Of a stretch of 64,000 nucleotides of DNA, positions 35,765 to 43,182 are shown piece by piece (positions within the stretch are counted from its first letter, which is position 1; each line of letters starts with the position of its first letter). Source of the DNA: Pseudonocardia sp. EC080619-01. Its GTDB lineage: Bacteria > Actinomycetota > Actinomycetes > Mycobacteriales > Pseudonocardiaceae. A program made the translations under genes and the position numbers. The stretch covers positions 5,750,501 to 5,814,500 of the forward strand of contig NZ_CP012184.1 of the NCBI RefSeq assembly GCF_001420995.1, in the 5' to 3' direction. The notes below the pieces were generated by a model. The model ran no database searches. It was given only the letters and a program-made list of their open reading frames with translations, and was not told where the DNA came from.

Positions 35765-36661
35765 ATGGAGTTCCGGCCGTCGGTCAACCCCGGGCTGGTG
35801 CCCGGGCACCACACGGGTCAGCTCGGCACCTTCCTCACCGGGTCGCAGTCGTTCTCCGAGTTCGTCGGGGCCACCGCACCGCACCTGATGCCCGGCGCGG
35901 GTGTCACCCCGCAGCCGGTGTCGGCACCGGGCGGGAACGCCGCCGACGCCCTCGGCGTGCCGCACGGCACCACGATCGTCGCGCTCACGTTCTCCGGCGG
36001 TGTCGTCATCGCCGGTGACCGGCGCGCGACCGCGGGCAACGTGATCGCCCAGCGCGACATCGAGAAGGTGTTCGTCACCGACCACCACTCGGCCGTCGGC
36101 ATCGCGGGCTCCGCCGGGATCGCGCTCGAGATGGTCCGCCTGTTCGGCGTCGACCTGGAGCACTACGAGAAGCTCGAGGGCGTCCCGCTCTCGCTCGACG
36201 GCAAGGCCAACAAGCTCGCCGGGATGATCCGGCAGAACCTGGGCGCGGCGATGCAGGGCTTCGTCGTCGTCCCGCTGTTCGCCGGGTTCGACCCCACCGT
36301 CGACGACCCGGCCCGGGCCGGGCGGATCGTCACGTTCGACCCCACCGGTGGCCGGTACGACGAGAACCTGGGCTTCCACGCCGTCGGGTCCGGCTCGGTG
36401 TTCGCGAAGTCGTCGCTGAAGAAGCTCTACGATCCCGCGGCCGACCTCGACGGCGCGGTGCGGACCGCGATCGAGGCGCTGTACGACGCCGCGGACGACG
36501 ACACCGCCACCGGCGGCCCGGACACCGTCCGCCGCATCTACCCCGTGGTCGTGGGCATCACCGCCGACGGCGCCGCCCGCCGCGAGGAGAGCGAGATCGC
36601 CTCCGTCGTCGAGCGGGTGATCGCCGGGCGTGTGGAGCGCCCGGGTGGCCCGTCCCGCTGA
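35765..36661 (+). CDS. prcB: 20S proteasome beta subunit
   Basis: A 298-residue catalytic subunit made as a precursor. The propeptide is residues 1-68; autocleavage at HG|TTIVAL exposes Thr69 as the nucleophile. Conserved fold residues follow: FSGGVVIAGDRRATAGNVIA with the catalytic Asp, the Lys in DIEKVF, and SAVGIAGSAGIALEMVRLF. The propeptide is about 10 residues longer than I recall for Mycobacterium. GAGAGG precedes the ATG. prcA follows 42 bases downstream, so the two rings are co-expressed. Confidence 0.97.
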   Translation: MEFRPSVNPGLVPGHHTGQLGTFLTGSQSFSEFVGATAPHLMPGAGVTPQPVSAPGGNAADALGVPHGTTIVALTFSGGVVIAGDRRATAGNVIAQRDIEKVFVTDHHSAVGIAGSAGIALEMVRLFGVDLEHYEKLEGVPLSLDGKANKLAGMIRQNLGAAMQGFVVVPLFAGFDPTVDDPARAGRIVTFDPTGGRYDENLGFHAVGSGSVFAKSSLKKLYDPAADLDGAVRTAIEALYDAADDDTATGGPDTVRRIYPVVVGITADGAARREESEIASVVERVIAGRVERPGGPSR

Positions 36662-36703
36662 TCCGACCCCTCCCGCACGAGCACGAGCCTGGAGCGTCTC
36701 CCC

Positions 36704-37519
36704 ATGACGATGCCGTTCTACTCCTCCGTCGACCAGCTGCTGCGCGACCGGTCGGAACTCGCCCGCAAGGGCATCTCCCGCGGCCGCAGTGTCGTGGTGC
36801 TGACCTACGCCGGCGGCGTCCTGTTCGTCGCCGAGAACCGCTCGACGGCGTTGCACAAGGTCTCCGAGATCTACGACAAGATCGGTTTCGCGGCGGTCGG
36901 CCGGTACAACGAGTTCGAGAACCTGCGCACCGGTGGGATCCGGATGGCCGACTTCCGCGGGTTCACCTACGACCGGCGTGACGTCAGCGGCCGGATGCTG
37001 GCCAACGCCTACGCGCAGGCGCTCGGTACGGCGTTCGTCGAGCAGCAGAAGCCGTTCGAGGTCGAGCTGTGCGTGGCCGAGGTCGGTGCCGAGTCCGGCG
37101 GTGACCAGCTCTACCGCATCACCTACGACGGCTCCATCACCGACGAGCCGCGGTTCGTCGTCATGGGCGGCCAGACCGAGCCGATCTCGACCAAGCTCGG
37201 CGAGACCTACGAGCACGGCCTGGAGCTCGACGCCGCGATCGGCGTGGCGCTCGGCGGCCTGCAGGTGCCCGGTGCGGACCCGGCCTCCGCGGGCAACGGT
37301 GCCGGCTCCCAGCCCCGGGTGCTCGGCGCCGAGGCGCTCGAGGTCGCGGTGCTGGACCGGACCCGGCCGCGGCGCACGTTCCGCCGGATCGAGGGTGCGG
37401 CGCTCACCGAGCTGCTCCCGGCGACGAACCGCGGCACCGCCGAGCCGGAGCCGGAGGTCGCCGGTGGCGACGACGCGCCGGCCGCCGGGGGCGCCCTGGG
37501 CGAGGGCGGCGGCTCCTGA
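36704..37519 (+). CDS. prcA: 20S proteasome alpha subunit
   Basis: A 271-residue alpha-ring subunit. The N-terminal gate segment begins MTMPFYSSVDQLLRDRSELA and is followed by KGISRGRSVVVLTYAGGVLF, SEIYDKIGFAAVGRYNEF and AYAQALGTAFVEQQKPFEVE. The alpha ring controls entry and receives the Mpa C-terminal tail. The last 30 residues are an acidic, Gly/Ala-rich tail, as in other actinobacteria. The stop overlaps a probable CTG start of the next gene (CTGA). Confidence 0.96.
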   Translation: MTMPFYSSVDQLLRDRSELARKGISRGRSVVVLTYAGGVLFVAENRSTALHKVSEIYDKIGFAAVGRYNEFENLRTGGIRMADFRGFTYDRRDVSGRMLANAYAQALGTAFVEQQKPFEVELCVAEVGAESGGDQLYRITYDGSITDEPRFVVMGGQTEPISTKLGETYEHGLELDAAIGVALGGLQVPGADPASAGNGAGSQPRVLGAEALEVAVLDRTRPRRTFRRIEGAALTELLPATNRGTAEPEPEVAGGDDAPAAGGALGEGGGS

Positions 37520-38007
37520 CCCGGTTCTCCGCCCGGACCGAGTCCGAGGCGGTCGTCACCGCCGACCGGACGGCGGTGTGGCGGGTGCTGACCGATCCGG
37601 TGATACTGCCGCGGCTGACGCCGCTGCTCAGCCGGATCGACGACCTGGGCGAGCACTGGCGCTGGCACATGGTCCAGCTGGCGGTCCTCGGCGTCGGCAT
37701 CAAGCCGGTCTTCACCGAGCGCATGACCTTCACCGAGGGCAAGCGGATCGAGTTCACGCACAGCCCGCCCGCCGGCGTCACCGAGTGGGCGGGGGCGGAG
37801 GGCCACTACGCGCTGGCCGACGCCGAACCCGATGCCGACGGCAGCCCCGCCACGCACCTCGAGATCTCGCTGACCCTCGACGTCGACCTGCCGCTGTCCC
37901 GGCTGGCCGCCCCGGTGGTGACCCGGACGATGCGGGCGACGATGGACGCCACCGGGGACCGGTTCGCCGCGAACCTGCTGAGGCACCTGCACGCCCGCGA
38001 GCGCTGA
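37516..38007 (+). CDS. SRPBCC (START-like) family protein, probable CTG start
   Basis: A polyketide-cyclase/SRPBCC-fold protein (TESEAVVTADRTAVWRVLTD, HWRWHMVQLAVLGVGIKPVF, TERMTFTEGKRIEFTH). The fold forms a hydrophobic cavity for lipids or aromatics; substrate unknown. The first ATG/GTG/TTG in frame (GTG at 37576) would remove the conserved first strand, so I infer that CTG at 37516 is used. It overlaps the prcA TGA as CTGA, mimicking normal translational coupling. This gives 163 residues. If the GTG is used instead, the product has 143 residues. Confidence 0.72.
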   Translation: MTRFSARTESEAVVTADRTAVWRVLTDPVILPRLTPLLSRIDDLGEHWRWHMVQLAVLGVGIKPVFTERMTFTEGKRIEFTHSPPAGVTEWAGAEGHYALADAEPDADGSPATHLEISLTLDVDLPLSRLAAPVVTRTMRATMDATGDRFAANLLRHLHARER

Positions 38008-38055
38008 CCCGCCGCGGCGAGCCCCTGACCGCGCCTACCGGGGACCGTGGAATGA

Positions 38056-38067
38056 TTGAACGGTCAA
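38056..38067. promoter_or_regulatory. Small inverted repeat before the LLM oxidoreductase gene
   Basis: TTGA-ACGG-TCAA overlaps an AATGAT -10-like stretch 17 bases before the ATG. It could be an operator for an unlinked repressor. Confidence 0.3.
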
Positions 38068-38083
38068 CGAGGTTGGGGGCGGT

Positions 38084-39109
38084 ATGACTGAGTTCGTGTT
38101 CGGGATGGACACCTTCGGAGACGTGCCCACCGGCGACGACGGCGTGCTGCTGACCCATCCGCGGGCCATCCGGCAGGTCGTCGACGAGGTGGTGCTGGCC
38201 GACGGGGCCGGTGTCGACGTCGTCGCGCTGGGGGAGCACCACCGGCCGGAGTACTCGATCTCGACGCCGGAGACGGTGCTGGCCGGGATCGCCGGCCGGA
38301 CGTCGCGGATCCGGCTCTCGTCCGGGGTCACCGTGCTCAGCTCGGACGACCCGGTGCGGGTCTACCAGCGCTTCGCGACGCTCGACGCGCTGTCCGACGG
38401 CCGGGCCGAGGTGATCGTCGGGCGTGGGTCGTTCACCGAGTCGTTCCCGCTGTTCGGGTACTCGATGAACGACTACGAGCAGCTGTTCGAGGAGAAGCTC
38501 GACCTGTTCGTGAAGCTCCTCGACGAGAAGCCGGTGACCTGGGAGGGCAGCACCCGGGCCGGGCTGGAGGGCGCCGAGGTCTTCCCGACCGCCGGCCGGC
38601 GGATCCCGGTGTGGGTCGGCGTCGGCGGGTCGCCGGAGTCGGTGGTCCGCACCGCGCGGCACGACCTGGGCCTGATGCTCGCCATCATCGGCGGGCAGCC
38701 CGCCCGGTTCGCGCCCTACGTCGACCTCTACAAGCGTGCCGTCGAGCAGTTCGGGCACGCCGCGAAGCCGGTCGGCATGCACGCGCCCGGGTTCGTCGCC
38801 GACACCGACGAGGAGGCGAAGGAGGTCTTCTTCGCCCCGTACAAGGCGCAGATGGACCGGATCGGCGCCCTGCGCGGCTGGCCGCCGCTGACGCGTGCCC
38901 GGTTCAAGGCGGACGTCGAGCAGGGCGCCCTGCACGTCGGGTCGCCGGAGACGGTGGCCCGCCGGATCGCCGAGTCGGTCCGGGCGGTCGGGGCGCAGCG
39001 CTTCGACCTGATCTACACCGTGGGCCCGCAGCCGGTGTCGGCGCGCATGAAGGCCGTCGAGCTCTACGGCACGCAGGTGATCCCGAAGGTGCGGGAGCTG
39101 CTGGCCTGA
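38084..39109 (+). CDS. LLM-class flavin-dependent oxidoreductase
   Basis: A 341-residue luciferase-like TIM-barrel monooxygenase using FMN or F420. Characteristic segments are VVLADGAGVDVVALGEHHRP, RIRLSSGVTVLSSDDPVRVY, RAEVIVGRGSFTESFPLFGY, IPVWVGVGGSPESVVRTARH and GSPETVARRIAESV. The sequence does not give the substrate. It is monocistronic: its own promoter region upstream and a strong terminator after. It is the first gene past the proteasome block. Confidence 0.88.
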   Translation: MTEFVFGMDTFGDVPTGDDGVLLTHPRAIRQVVDEVVLADGAGVDVVALGEHHRPEYSISTPETVLAGIAGRTSRIRLSSGVTVLSSDDPVRVYQRFATLDALSDGRAEVIVGRGSFTESFPLFGYSMNDYEQLFEEKLDLFVKLLDEKPVTWEGSTRAGLEGAEVFPTAGRRIPVWVGVGGSPESVVRTARHDLGLMLAIIGGQPARFAPYVDLYKRAVEQFGHAAKPVGMHAPGFVADTDEEAKEVFFAPYKAQMDRIGALRGWPPLTRARFKADVEQGALHVGSPETVARRIAESVRAVGAQRFDLIYTVGPQPVSARMKAVELYGTQVIPKVRELLA

Positions 39110-39114
39110 GCGAC

Positions 39115-39146
39115 CGGCCCGCCCCGGCCGGTGCCGGGGCGGGCCG
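39115..39146. terminator. Terminator between convergent LLM and LysR genes
   Basis: A perfect 14-bp stem CGGCCCGCCCCGGC/GCCGGGGCGGGCCG with a CGGT loop. Confidence 0.85.
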
Positions 39147-39147
39147 C

Positions 39148-40317
39148 TCAGCCCGGTACCGGGTCCGCCGCCACCGCGCGGCCGGCGGCGGCCCGCAGGA
39201 CGCCCGCGAGGGCCTGCACGGCCGGCAGGCCGGAGTCCGCCTCGCGGGTCGCCAGGACCAGTGACCGGCCCACCGCGGGACGGCAGGGCCGGAACCGGAT
39301 CCCGGGATACCCGGCCGCCGTCGCGGCACCCCGGCCGGCACCCGGTGCGGACTGCTCGTCCGCGCCGCCGGTACGCCCGTCCCCGGCGCCCGGCTGCCCG
39401 TCCCCGGCGCCCGGCCGCCCGTCCCCGGTTGCCGGCCGCCCGTCCTCGGTTCCCTGCTGTTCGTCCCCCGTCCCCGGGTGCTCGTCCCCGGTTCCCGGGT
39501 GCTCGTCGGTTCCCGGGTGCTCGTCGCCCGTTCCCGGCCGGAGGCGGGGACCCGGCGCCCCGGCCACCGCCATCGCCGGGACCAGCGCCACCGCCAGGCC
39601 GGCCCGGACGAGCGCGAGCTGGGTGGCGAAGTCGGCGAAGAGGTACCGCACGTCCGGCTCGATCCCGGCCGCCCGCAGCATCTGCAGCAACGCCTCGTAG
39701 GGCTCCGTGCCGACCGGGCTCGACGCCCACACCTCACCCCCGAGCCCGCGCAGCGGCACCGGGTCGCGGTCGGTGACCGGCCGCCCCTCGGGGACGGCGA
39801 GCAGCACCGGCTCGGTGACCAGCGTCGTGACCCGCACACCGGCGGGCAGCGTGACGGGGCGCTGCGTCCAGCTCTCCAGCAGCACGGCGTCGAGGTCCCG
39901 GGACCGCAGCGCGGGCAGCAGGTCGACGACCTCGCCGTCGGTCACGGTGGGGACGAGCCGCGGGTGCTCGGCGACGATCGAGCGCAGCACCTCGGGGAGC
40001 AGGACCCGCAGGGCGCTGGCGACGGACCCGATCCGCAGCGGCCCGGCGACGTCGTCGTGCAGGCCGGCGAGGTCGCGCTCCGCGTCGGCGACGGCGGCGG
40101 CGACGCTGCGTGCGTGCCCGGCCAGGACGTGCCCGGCCGCGGTGAGGCGGATACCCCGCCCGTCCGGCTCGACCACCCGGGTCCCGGTCTCGCGTTCGAG
40201 CTTGCGCAGCTGCTGGGTCACGGCCGGGCCGGTGATGTGCAGCGCGGCCGCGGCGGCACCGACCGACCCGTGCTCGGCGACGGCGGCGAACACCCGCAGC
40301 CTCTCCCACGCGATCAC
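39148..40317 (-). CDS. LysR-family regulator with a low-complexity insertion
   Basis: A 389-residue LTTR, about 80 residues longer than normal. The N-terminal winged helix reads WERLRVFAAVAEHGSVGAAA, ALHITGPAVTQQLRKLERET. The effector domain includes GPLRIGSVASALRVLLPEVL. Residues about 258-319 are a repeat tract of GTGDEHP-type units that interrupts the effector domain before its last strands (RPAVGRSLVLATREADSGLP). The GTG at 40317 precedes the first helix. It is divergent from the EamA exporter gene across 72 bases and is its likely regulator. Confidence 0.85.
   Translation of the reverse strand: MIAWERLRVFAAVAEHGSVGAAAAALHITGPAVTQQLRKLERETGTRVVEPDGRGIRLTAAGHVLAGHARSVAAAVADAERDLAGLHDDVAGPLRIGSVASALRVLLPEVLRSIVAEHPRLVPTVTDGEVVDLLPALRSRDLDAVLLESWTQRPVTLPAGVRVTTLVTEPVLLAVPEGRPVTDRDPVPLRGLGGEVWASSPVGTEPYEALLQMLRAAGIEPDVRYLFADFATQLALVRAGLAVALVPAMAVAGAPGPRLRPGTGDEHPGTDEHPGTGDEHPGTGDEQQGTEDGRPATGDGRPGAGDGQPGAGDGRTGGADEQSAPGAGRGAATAAGYPGIRFRPCRPAVGRSLVLATREADSGLPAVQALAGVLRAAAGRAVAADPVPG
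39360..39545 (-). repeat. Degenerate tandem repeat inside the LysR gene
   Basis: On the + strand, units close to CCCGGTGCCCGGGTGCTCGTC, about 18-24 bases long, occur in imperfect tandem. They encode the Gly/Asp/Pro/Glu-rich tract in the regulator. Unit lengths are multiples of three, so the frame is kept. Confidence 0.75.
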
Positions 40318-40389
40318 GCAGCAGAGCTTAGCGGTACAGCGCAGGAGCATTCATTGGATCTTCGCGGTCCCGGCGGGGACCGTGGACCC

Positions 40390-41343
40390 GTGACCGCACG
40401 TACCGCGACCGATCCGCACTCCGCACTGCTCCTCCTCGCGGGGGCGTCGGTCCTCGCCTGGACCGGCATCCTCGTCGCGCTCGCCGGTGCCGATCCGGCG
40501 ACGGCGTCGTTCTGGCGGTGCGTGCTGGCGCTGGTCGTGCTGGCGCCGTGGGCGCTGGCCGAGCGCCGCCGGTTCGGCGGGGTTCCGCTCGGCGTGGCGG
40601 GCTGGTCGCTGCTGTCGGGCGTGTTGCTCGGCGCCGACTTCCTGCTCTGGACCCGTGCGGTGCTCGACGCCGGGGCCGGTGTGGCGAACGTCGTGCTCAA
40701 CGTCCAGGTCGTCGCCCTACCGTTGATCGCCTGGATCGTCGCGGGCGAGCGCGTCCCGCGGCGGCTGGTGCTCGCCGCTCCCGTCCTGCTCGGCGGGATC
40801 GCCCTCGCCGGGGGTGCGCTCGGCGCCGGGGCGGGTGGACCCGAGCCGGTCCGGGGCGCGGTGCTGGGCACCCTGGCGGGGATCGCCTACGCCGGATTCC
40901 TGCACCTGAACCGGTCGGCGTCCCGGAGGCGGCCCCGCCACCTGGTCACCCCGGTCGCCCTGGCCACCGTCGGCGCCGGGGTCACCTGCGGGACGGTCGG
41001 CATGCTCGGGGACGGCATCGCGATCGCGATGCCCGCGCACACCTGGGCCTGGCTGATCGTGATGGCGCTGTCGGGCCAGGTGCTCGCGTGGGTGCTGATC
41101 GGGCGCGGCTCGGCCGGTCTCGCCCCCGGCACGGCGGGCGCGCTGCTGCTGGTGCACCCGGTGCTGTCGGTGCTGCTCGGGATGCTGGTCCTCGGCGAGA
41201 CGCTGACGGTGTGGCAGGCCGCGGGCTGCGCACTGGTGGTCGCCGCGGTCGGGTGGGTGGCCCGGCCCGAGGGCCGTGGCGCCGGGCGGCTCACCCGGTT
41301 CGCCGACCGCCAGGCCCGGGCCTGGGAGTCCGCGCACCGCTGA
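40390..41343 (+). CDS. EamA/DMT-family transporter
   Basis: A 317-residue membrane protein with ten hydrophobic segments arranged as two five-helix EamA repeats. It begins with DPHSALLLLAGASVLAWTGI; ATASFWRCVLALVVLAPWAL is typical of repeat 1, and GTAGALLLVHPVLSVLLGML plus VLGETLTVWQAAGCALVVAA of repeat 2. Members export amino acids, nucleosides or other metabolites. The GTG at 40390 was chosen as the last start before the first helix. It is divergent from the LysR gene. Confidence 0.88.
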   Translation: MTARTATDPHSALLLLAGASVLAWTGILVALAGADPATASFWRCVLALVVLAPWALAERRRFGGVPLGVAGWSLLSGVLLGADFLLWTRAVLDAGAGVANVVLNVQVVALPLIAWIVAGERVPRRLVLAAPVLLGGIALAGGALGAGAGGPEPVRGAVLGTLAGIAYAGFLHLNRSASRRRPRHLVTPVALATVGAGVTCGTVGMLGDGIAIAMPAHTWAWLIVMALSGQVLAWVLIGRGSAGLAPGTAGALLLVHPVLSVLLGMLVLGETLTVWQAAGCALVVAAVGWVARPEGRGAGRLTRFADRQARAWESAHR

Positions 41344-41363
41344 GCCCCGCGCGGCGCGGCTCA
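41341..41363. terminator. Small bidirectional hairpin between eamA-like gene and fdhD
   Basis: TGAGCC pairs with GGCTCA, plus inner GC pairs; the arms contain both stop codons of the convergent genes. Confidence 0.4.
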
Positions 41364-42188
41364 GACCTCGATCCGCTCCGCGCCGGTGTAGACGTTGCCG
41401 GTCTCCCCGCGCAGGAACCCGACCAGCGTCATCCCCGACTCGTCGGCCAGCTCCACCGCCAGCGACGACGGCGCCGACACCGCCGCCAGCGCCGGGACCC
41501 CGGCCATGACGGCCTTCTGCACCAGCTCGAACGACGCCCGCCCCGAGACCATCAGCACGGTCCCCGCGGCCGGGATGCCGCCGTCCATCAGCATCCGGCC
41601 CAGCACCTTGTCGACGGCGTTGTGCCTGCCGACGTCCTCGCGTGCGACCAGCAGCTCGCCGTCGGCGTCGAACAGGGCGGCCGCGTGCAGGCCGCCGGTG
41701 GAGCCGAACACCTTCTGCCGCTCGCGCAGCCGGTCGGGCAGCGCCAGCAGCACCTCGCGGCGGATCCGCAGCGGGTCACCGGCGGGGGAGTGCCGGGTCT
41801 TGAGCCGCACCGCGTCGAGCGACGCCTTGCCGCACACCCCGCACGACGACGTCGTGTAGAAGTTCCGTTCGAGCGAGGTGTCCGGCGGCTCGACCCCGGG
41901 CGCGAGGTCGACGTCGAGCACGTTGTAGGTGTTGCGGCCCTGGTCGTCGACCGAGTCGCAGTACCGGGCGGCGTACAGGTCGGCGCCCGACCCGATGACG
42001 CCCTCGGTGAGCAGGAAGCCGTGCGCCAGCTCGACGTCGTGGCCGGGGGTGCGCATCGTGACCGACAGCGCGGACCCGCCCACCCGCAGCTCCAGCGGTT
42101 CCTCGGCCACCAGGGTGTCCGGGCGGGACCGGGTACTGCCGTCCGCGTTCAGCCGCAGTACCGGGCGGCGGACCGTCAACCGTCCCAT
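41361..42188 (-). CDS. fdhD: Formate dehydrogenase accessory sulfurtransferase FdhD
   Basis: A 275-residue FdhD that passes sulfur from a cysteine desulfurase to the bis-MGD cofactor of formate dehydrogenase, an obligatory activation step. The persulfide-carrying pair is in TSSCGVCGKASLD. Other family blocks are EEPLELRVGGSALSVTMRTP, DVELAHGFLLTEGVI, REDVGRHNAVDKVLG and VSGRASFELVQKA. The ATG at 42188 has a GAGGGGG site. It is divergent from mobA and lies about 1 kb from the formate dehydrogenase operon it serves. Confidence 0.95.
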   Translation of the reverse strand: MGRLTVRRPVLRLNADGSTRSRPDTLVAEEPLELRVGGSALSVTMRTPGHDVELAHGFLLTEGVIGSGADLYAARYCDSVDDQGRNTYNVLDVDLAPGVEPPDTSLERNFYTTSSCGVCGKASLDAVRLKTRHSPAGDPLRIRREVLLALPDRLRERQKVFGSTGGLHAAALFDADGELLVAREDVGRHNAVDKVLGRMLMDGGIPAAGTVLMVSGRASFELVQKAVMAGVPALAAVSAPSSLAVELADESGMTLVGFLRGETGNVYTGAERIEV

Positions 42189-42260
42189 CTCGACCCCCTC
42201 CTCCGGCCGCGACGAACGGCCGGACCACCAGGGTAGGAGCCCGGCCGTAGGATCGCCCGC

Positions 42261-43079
42261 GTGGTCGGGGGCGGGACACGCGGGTACGGCGGACGGCGCC
42301 CGGCCGCCGGGATCGTGCCGGCCGGCGGGCTGTCCGCACGGATGGGCGCGGCGAAGGCCGCGCTGGACTGGCACGGCGCCCCGTTGCTGACCCGCACCGT
42401 CGCCGTCCTGGGCCGGGCGGTGGACGGGCCGGTCGTCGTCGTCCGGGCTGCCGGGCAGGAGCTGCCGGAGCTCCCCTCCGGTGTCGAGGTGTACGACGAC
42501 CCGGAGCCGGGCCTCGGGCCGCTGCCGGCGATCGGGGTCGGCCTGGCCGCCGTCGCCGGGCGGGCGGAGCGCGCCTTCGTCGCCTCCACCGACCTGCCCC
42601 TGCTGCACCCCGGCTTCGCCGCGCGGGTGCTCGACCTGCTGGCCGGGCACGACGTCGCCCTGCCGGTGGCGCACGGCCACCACCAGCCGCTCGCGGCCGC
42701 CTACCGCACCGGGCTCGCCGGGCTGGTCGCCGAGCTGACCGCGGCCGGCGAGGGGCGGCCACCGTCGCTGTTCGAGCGGGTCCGGGTGCGCCGGATCGCC
42801 GAGGAGACGTTGCGGTCGGATCCCGTGCTGGCCCGGCTCGACCCGCGGCTGGACTCGCTGACCAACGTCAACACGCCGGCCGAGTACGCCGCCGCGCTCG
42901 CCCGCCCGCAGCCGGCCGTCCGCCTCCGCGACGGCGGCCGTGCCCGCACCGCACGGGCGGCGACCGCGGCCGGGCTGCCCGGCCCGGTCGTCGCGTCCGG
43001 GGACACGGTGGCGCCCGCCGGTGTCCTGCCGCCGTGGTTCCCCCTGGTCACGGGTGACGAGGTCACCCGAACCCGCTGA
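42261..43079 (+). CDS. mobA: Molybdenum cofactor guanylyltransferase-like NTP transferase
   Basis: A 272-residue protein of the MobA fold, which attaches GMP to molybdopterin to make the MGD used by formate dehydrogenase. The nucleotide-binding motif is AGIVPAGGLSARMGAAKAAL (Pro where Leu is usual), DDPEPGLGPLPAIGVGL follows, and the metal Asp is in FVASTDLPLLHP. LTNVNTPAEYAA is the typical end of the domain. The C-terminal 60 residues are a Pro/Ala-rich extension. The GTG start lies 72 bases from the divergent fdhD; the fdh operon follows in the same direction. Confidence 0.85.
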   Translation: MVGGGTRGYGGRRPAAGIVPAGGLSARMGAAKAALDWHGAPLLTRTVAVLGRAVDGPVVVVRAAGQELPELPSGVEVYDDPEPGLGPLPAIGVGLAAVAGRAERAFVASTDLPLLHPGFAARVLDLLAGHDVALPVAHGHHQPLAAAYRTGLAGLVAELTAAGEGRPPSLFERVRVRRIAEETLRSDPVLARLDPRLDSLTNVNTPAEYAAALARPQPAVRLRDGGRARTARAATAAGLPGPVVASGDTVAPAGVLPPWFPLVTGDEVTRTR

Positions 43080-43182
43080 GCGGAGCCGGCGGGACCTGCA
43101 ACACGTGTGACAGAGCCCTGTGACGTCGATCTCCCGATTGCTACGGTGTGCTGGTACCGGACTCACCACCCGGAGGTCGACG

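Noticed and set aside
42261..43079. Interpreting the MobA-like gene as a CTP- or sugar-nucleotidyltransferase
   Set aside because: The motif spacing (AGGxSxRMG, then the late Asp) and the location next to fdhD and fdhF favour MobA, although the motif has one unusual Pro.
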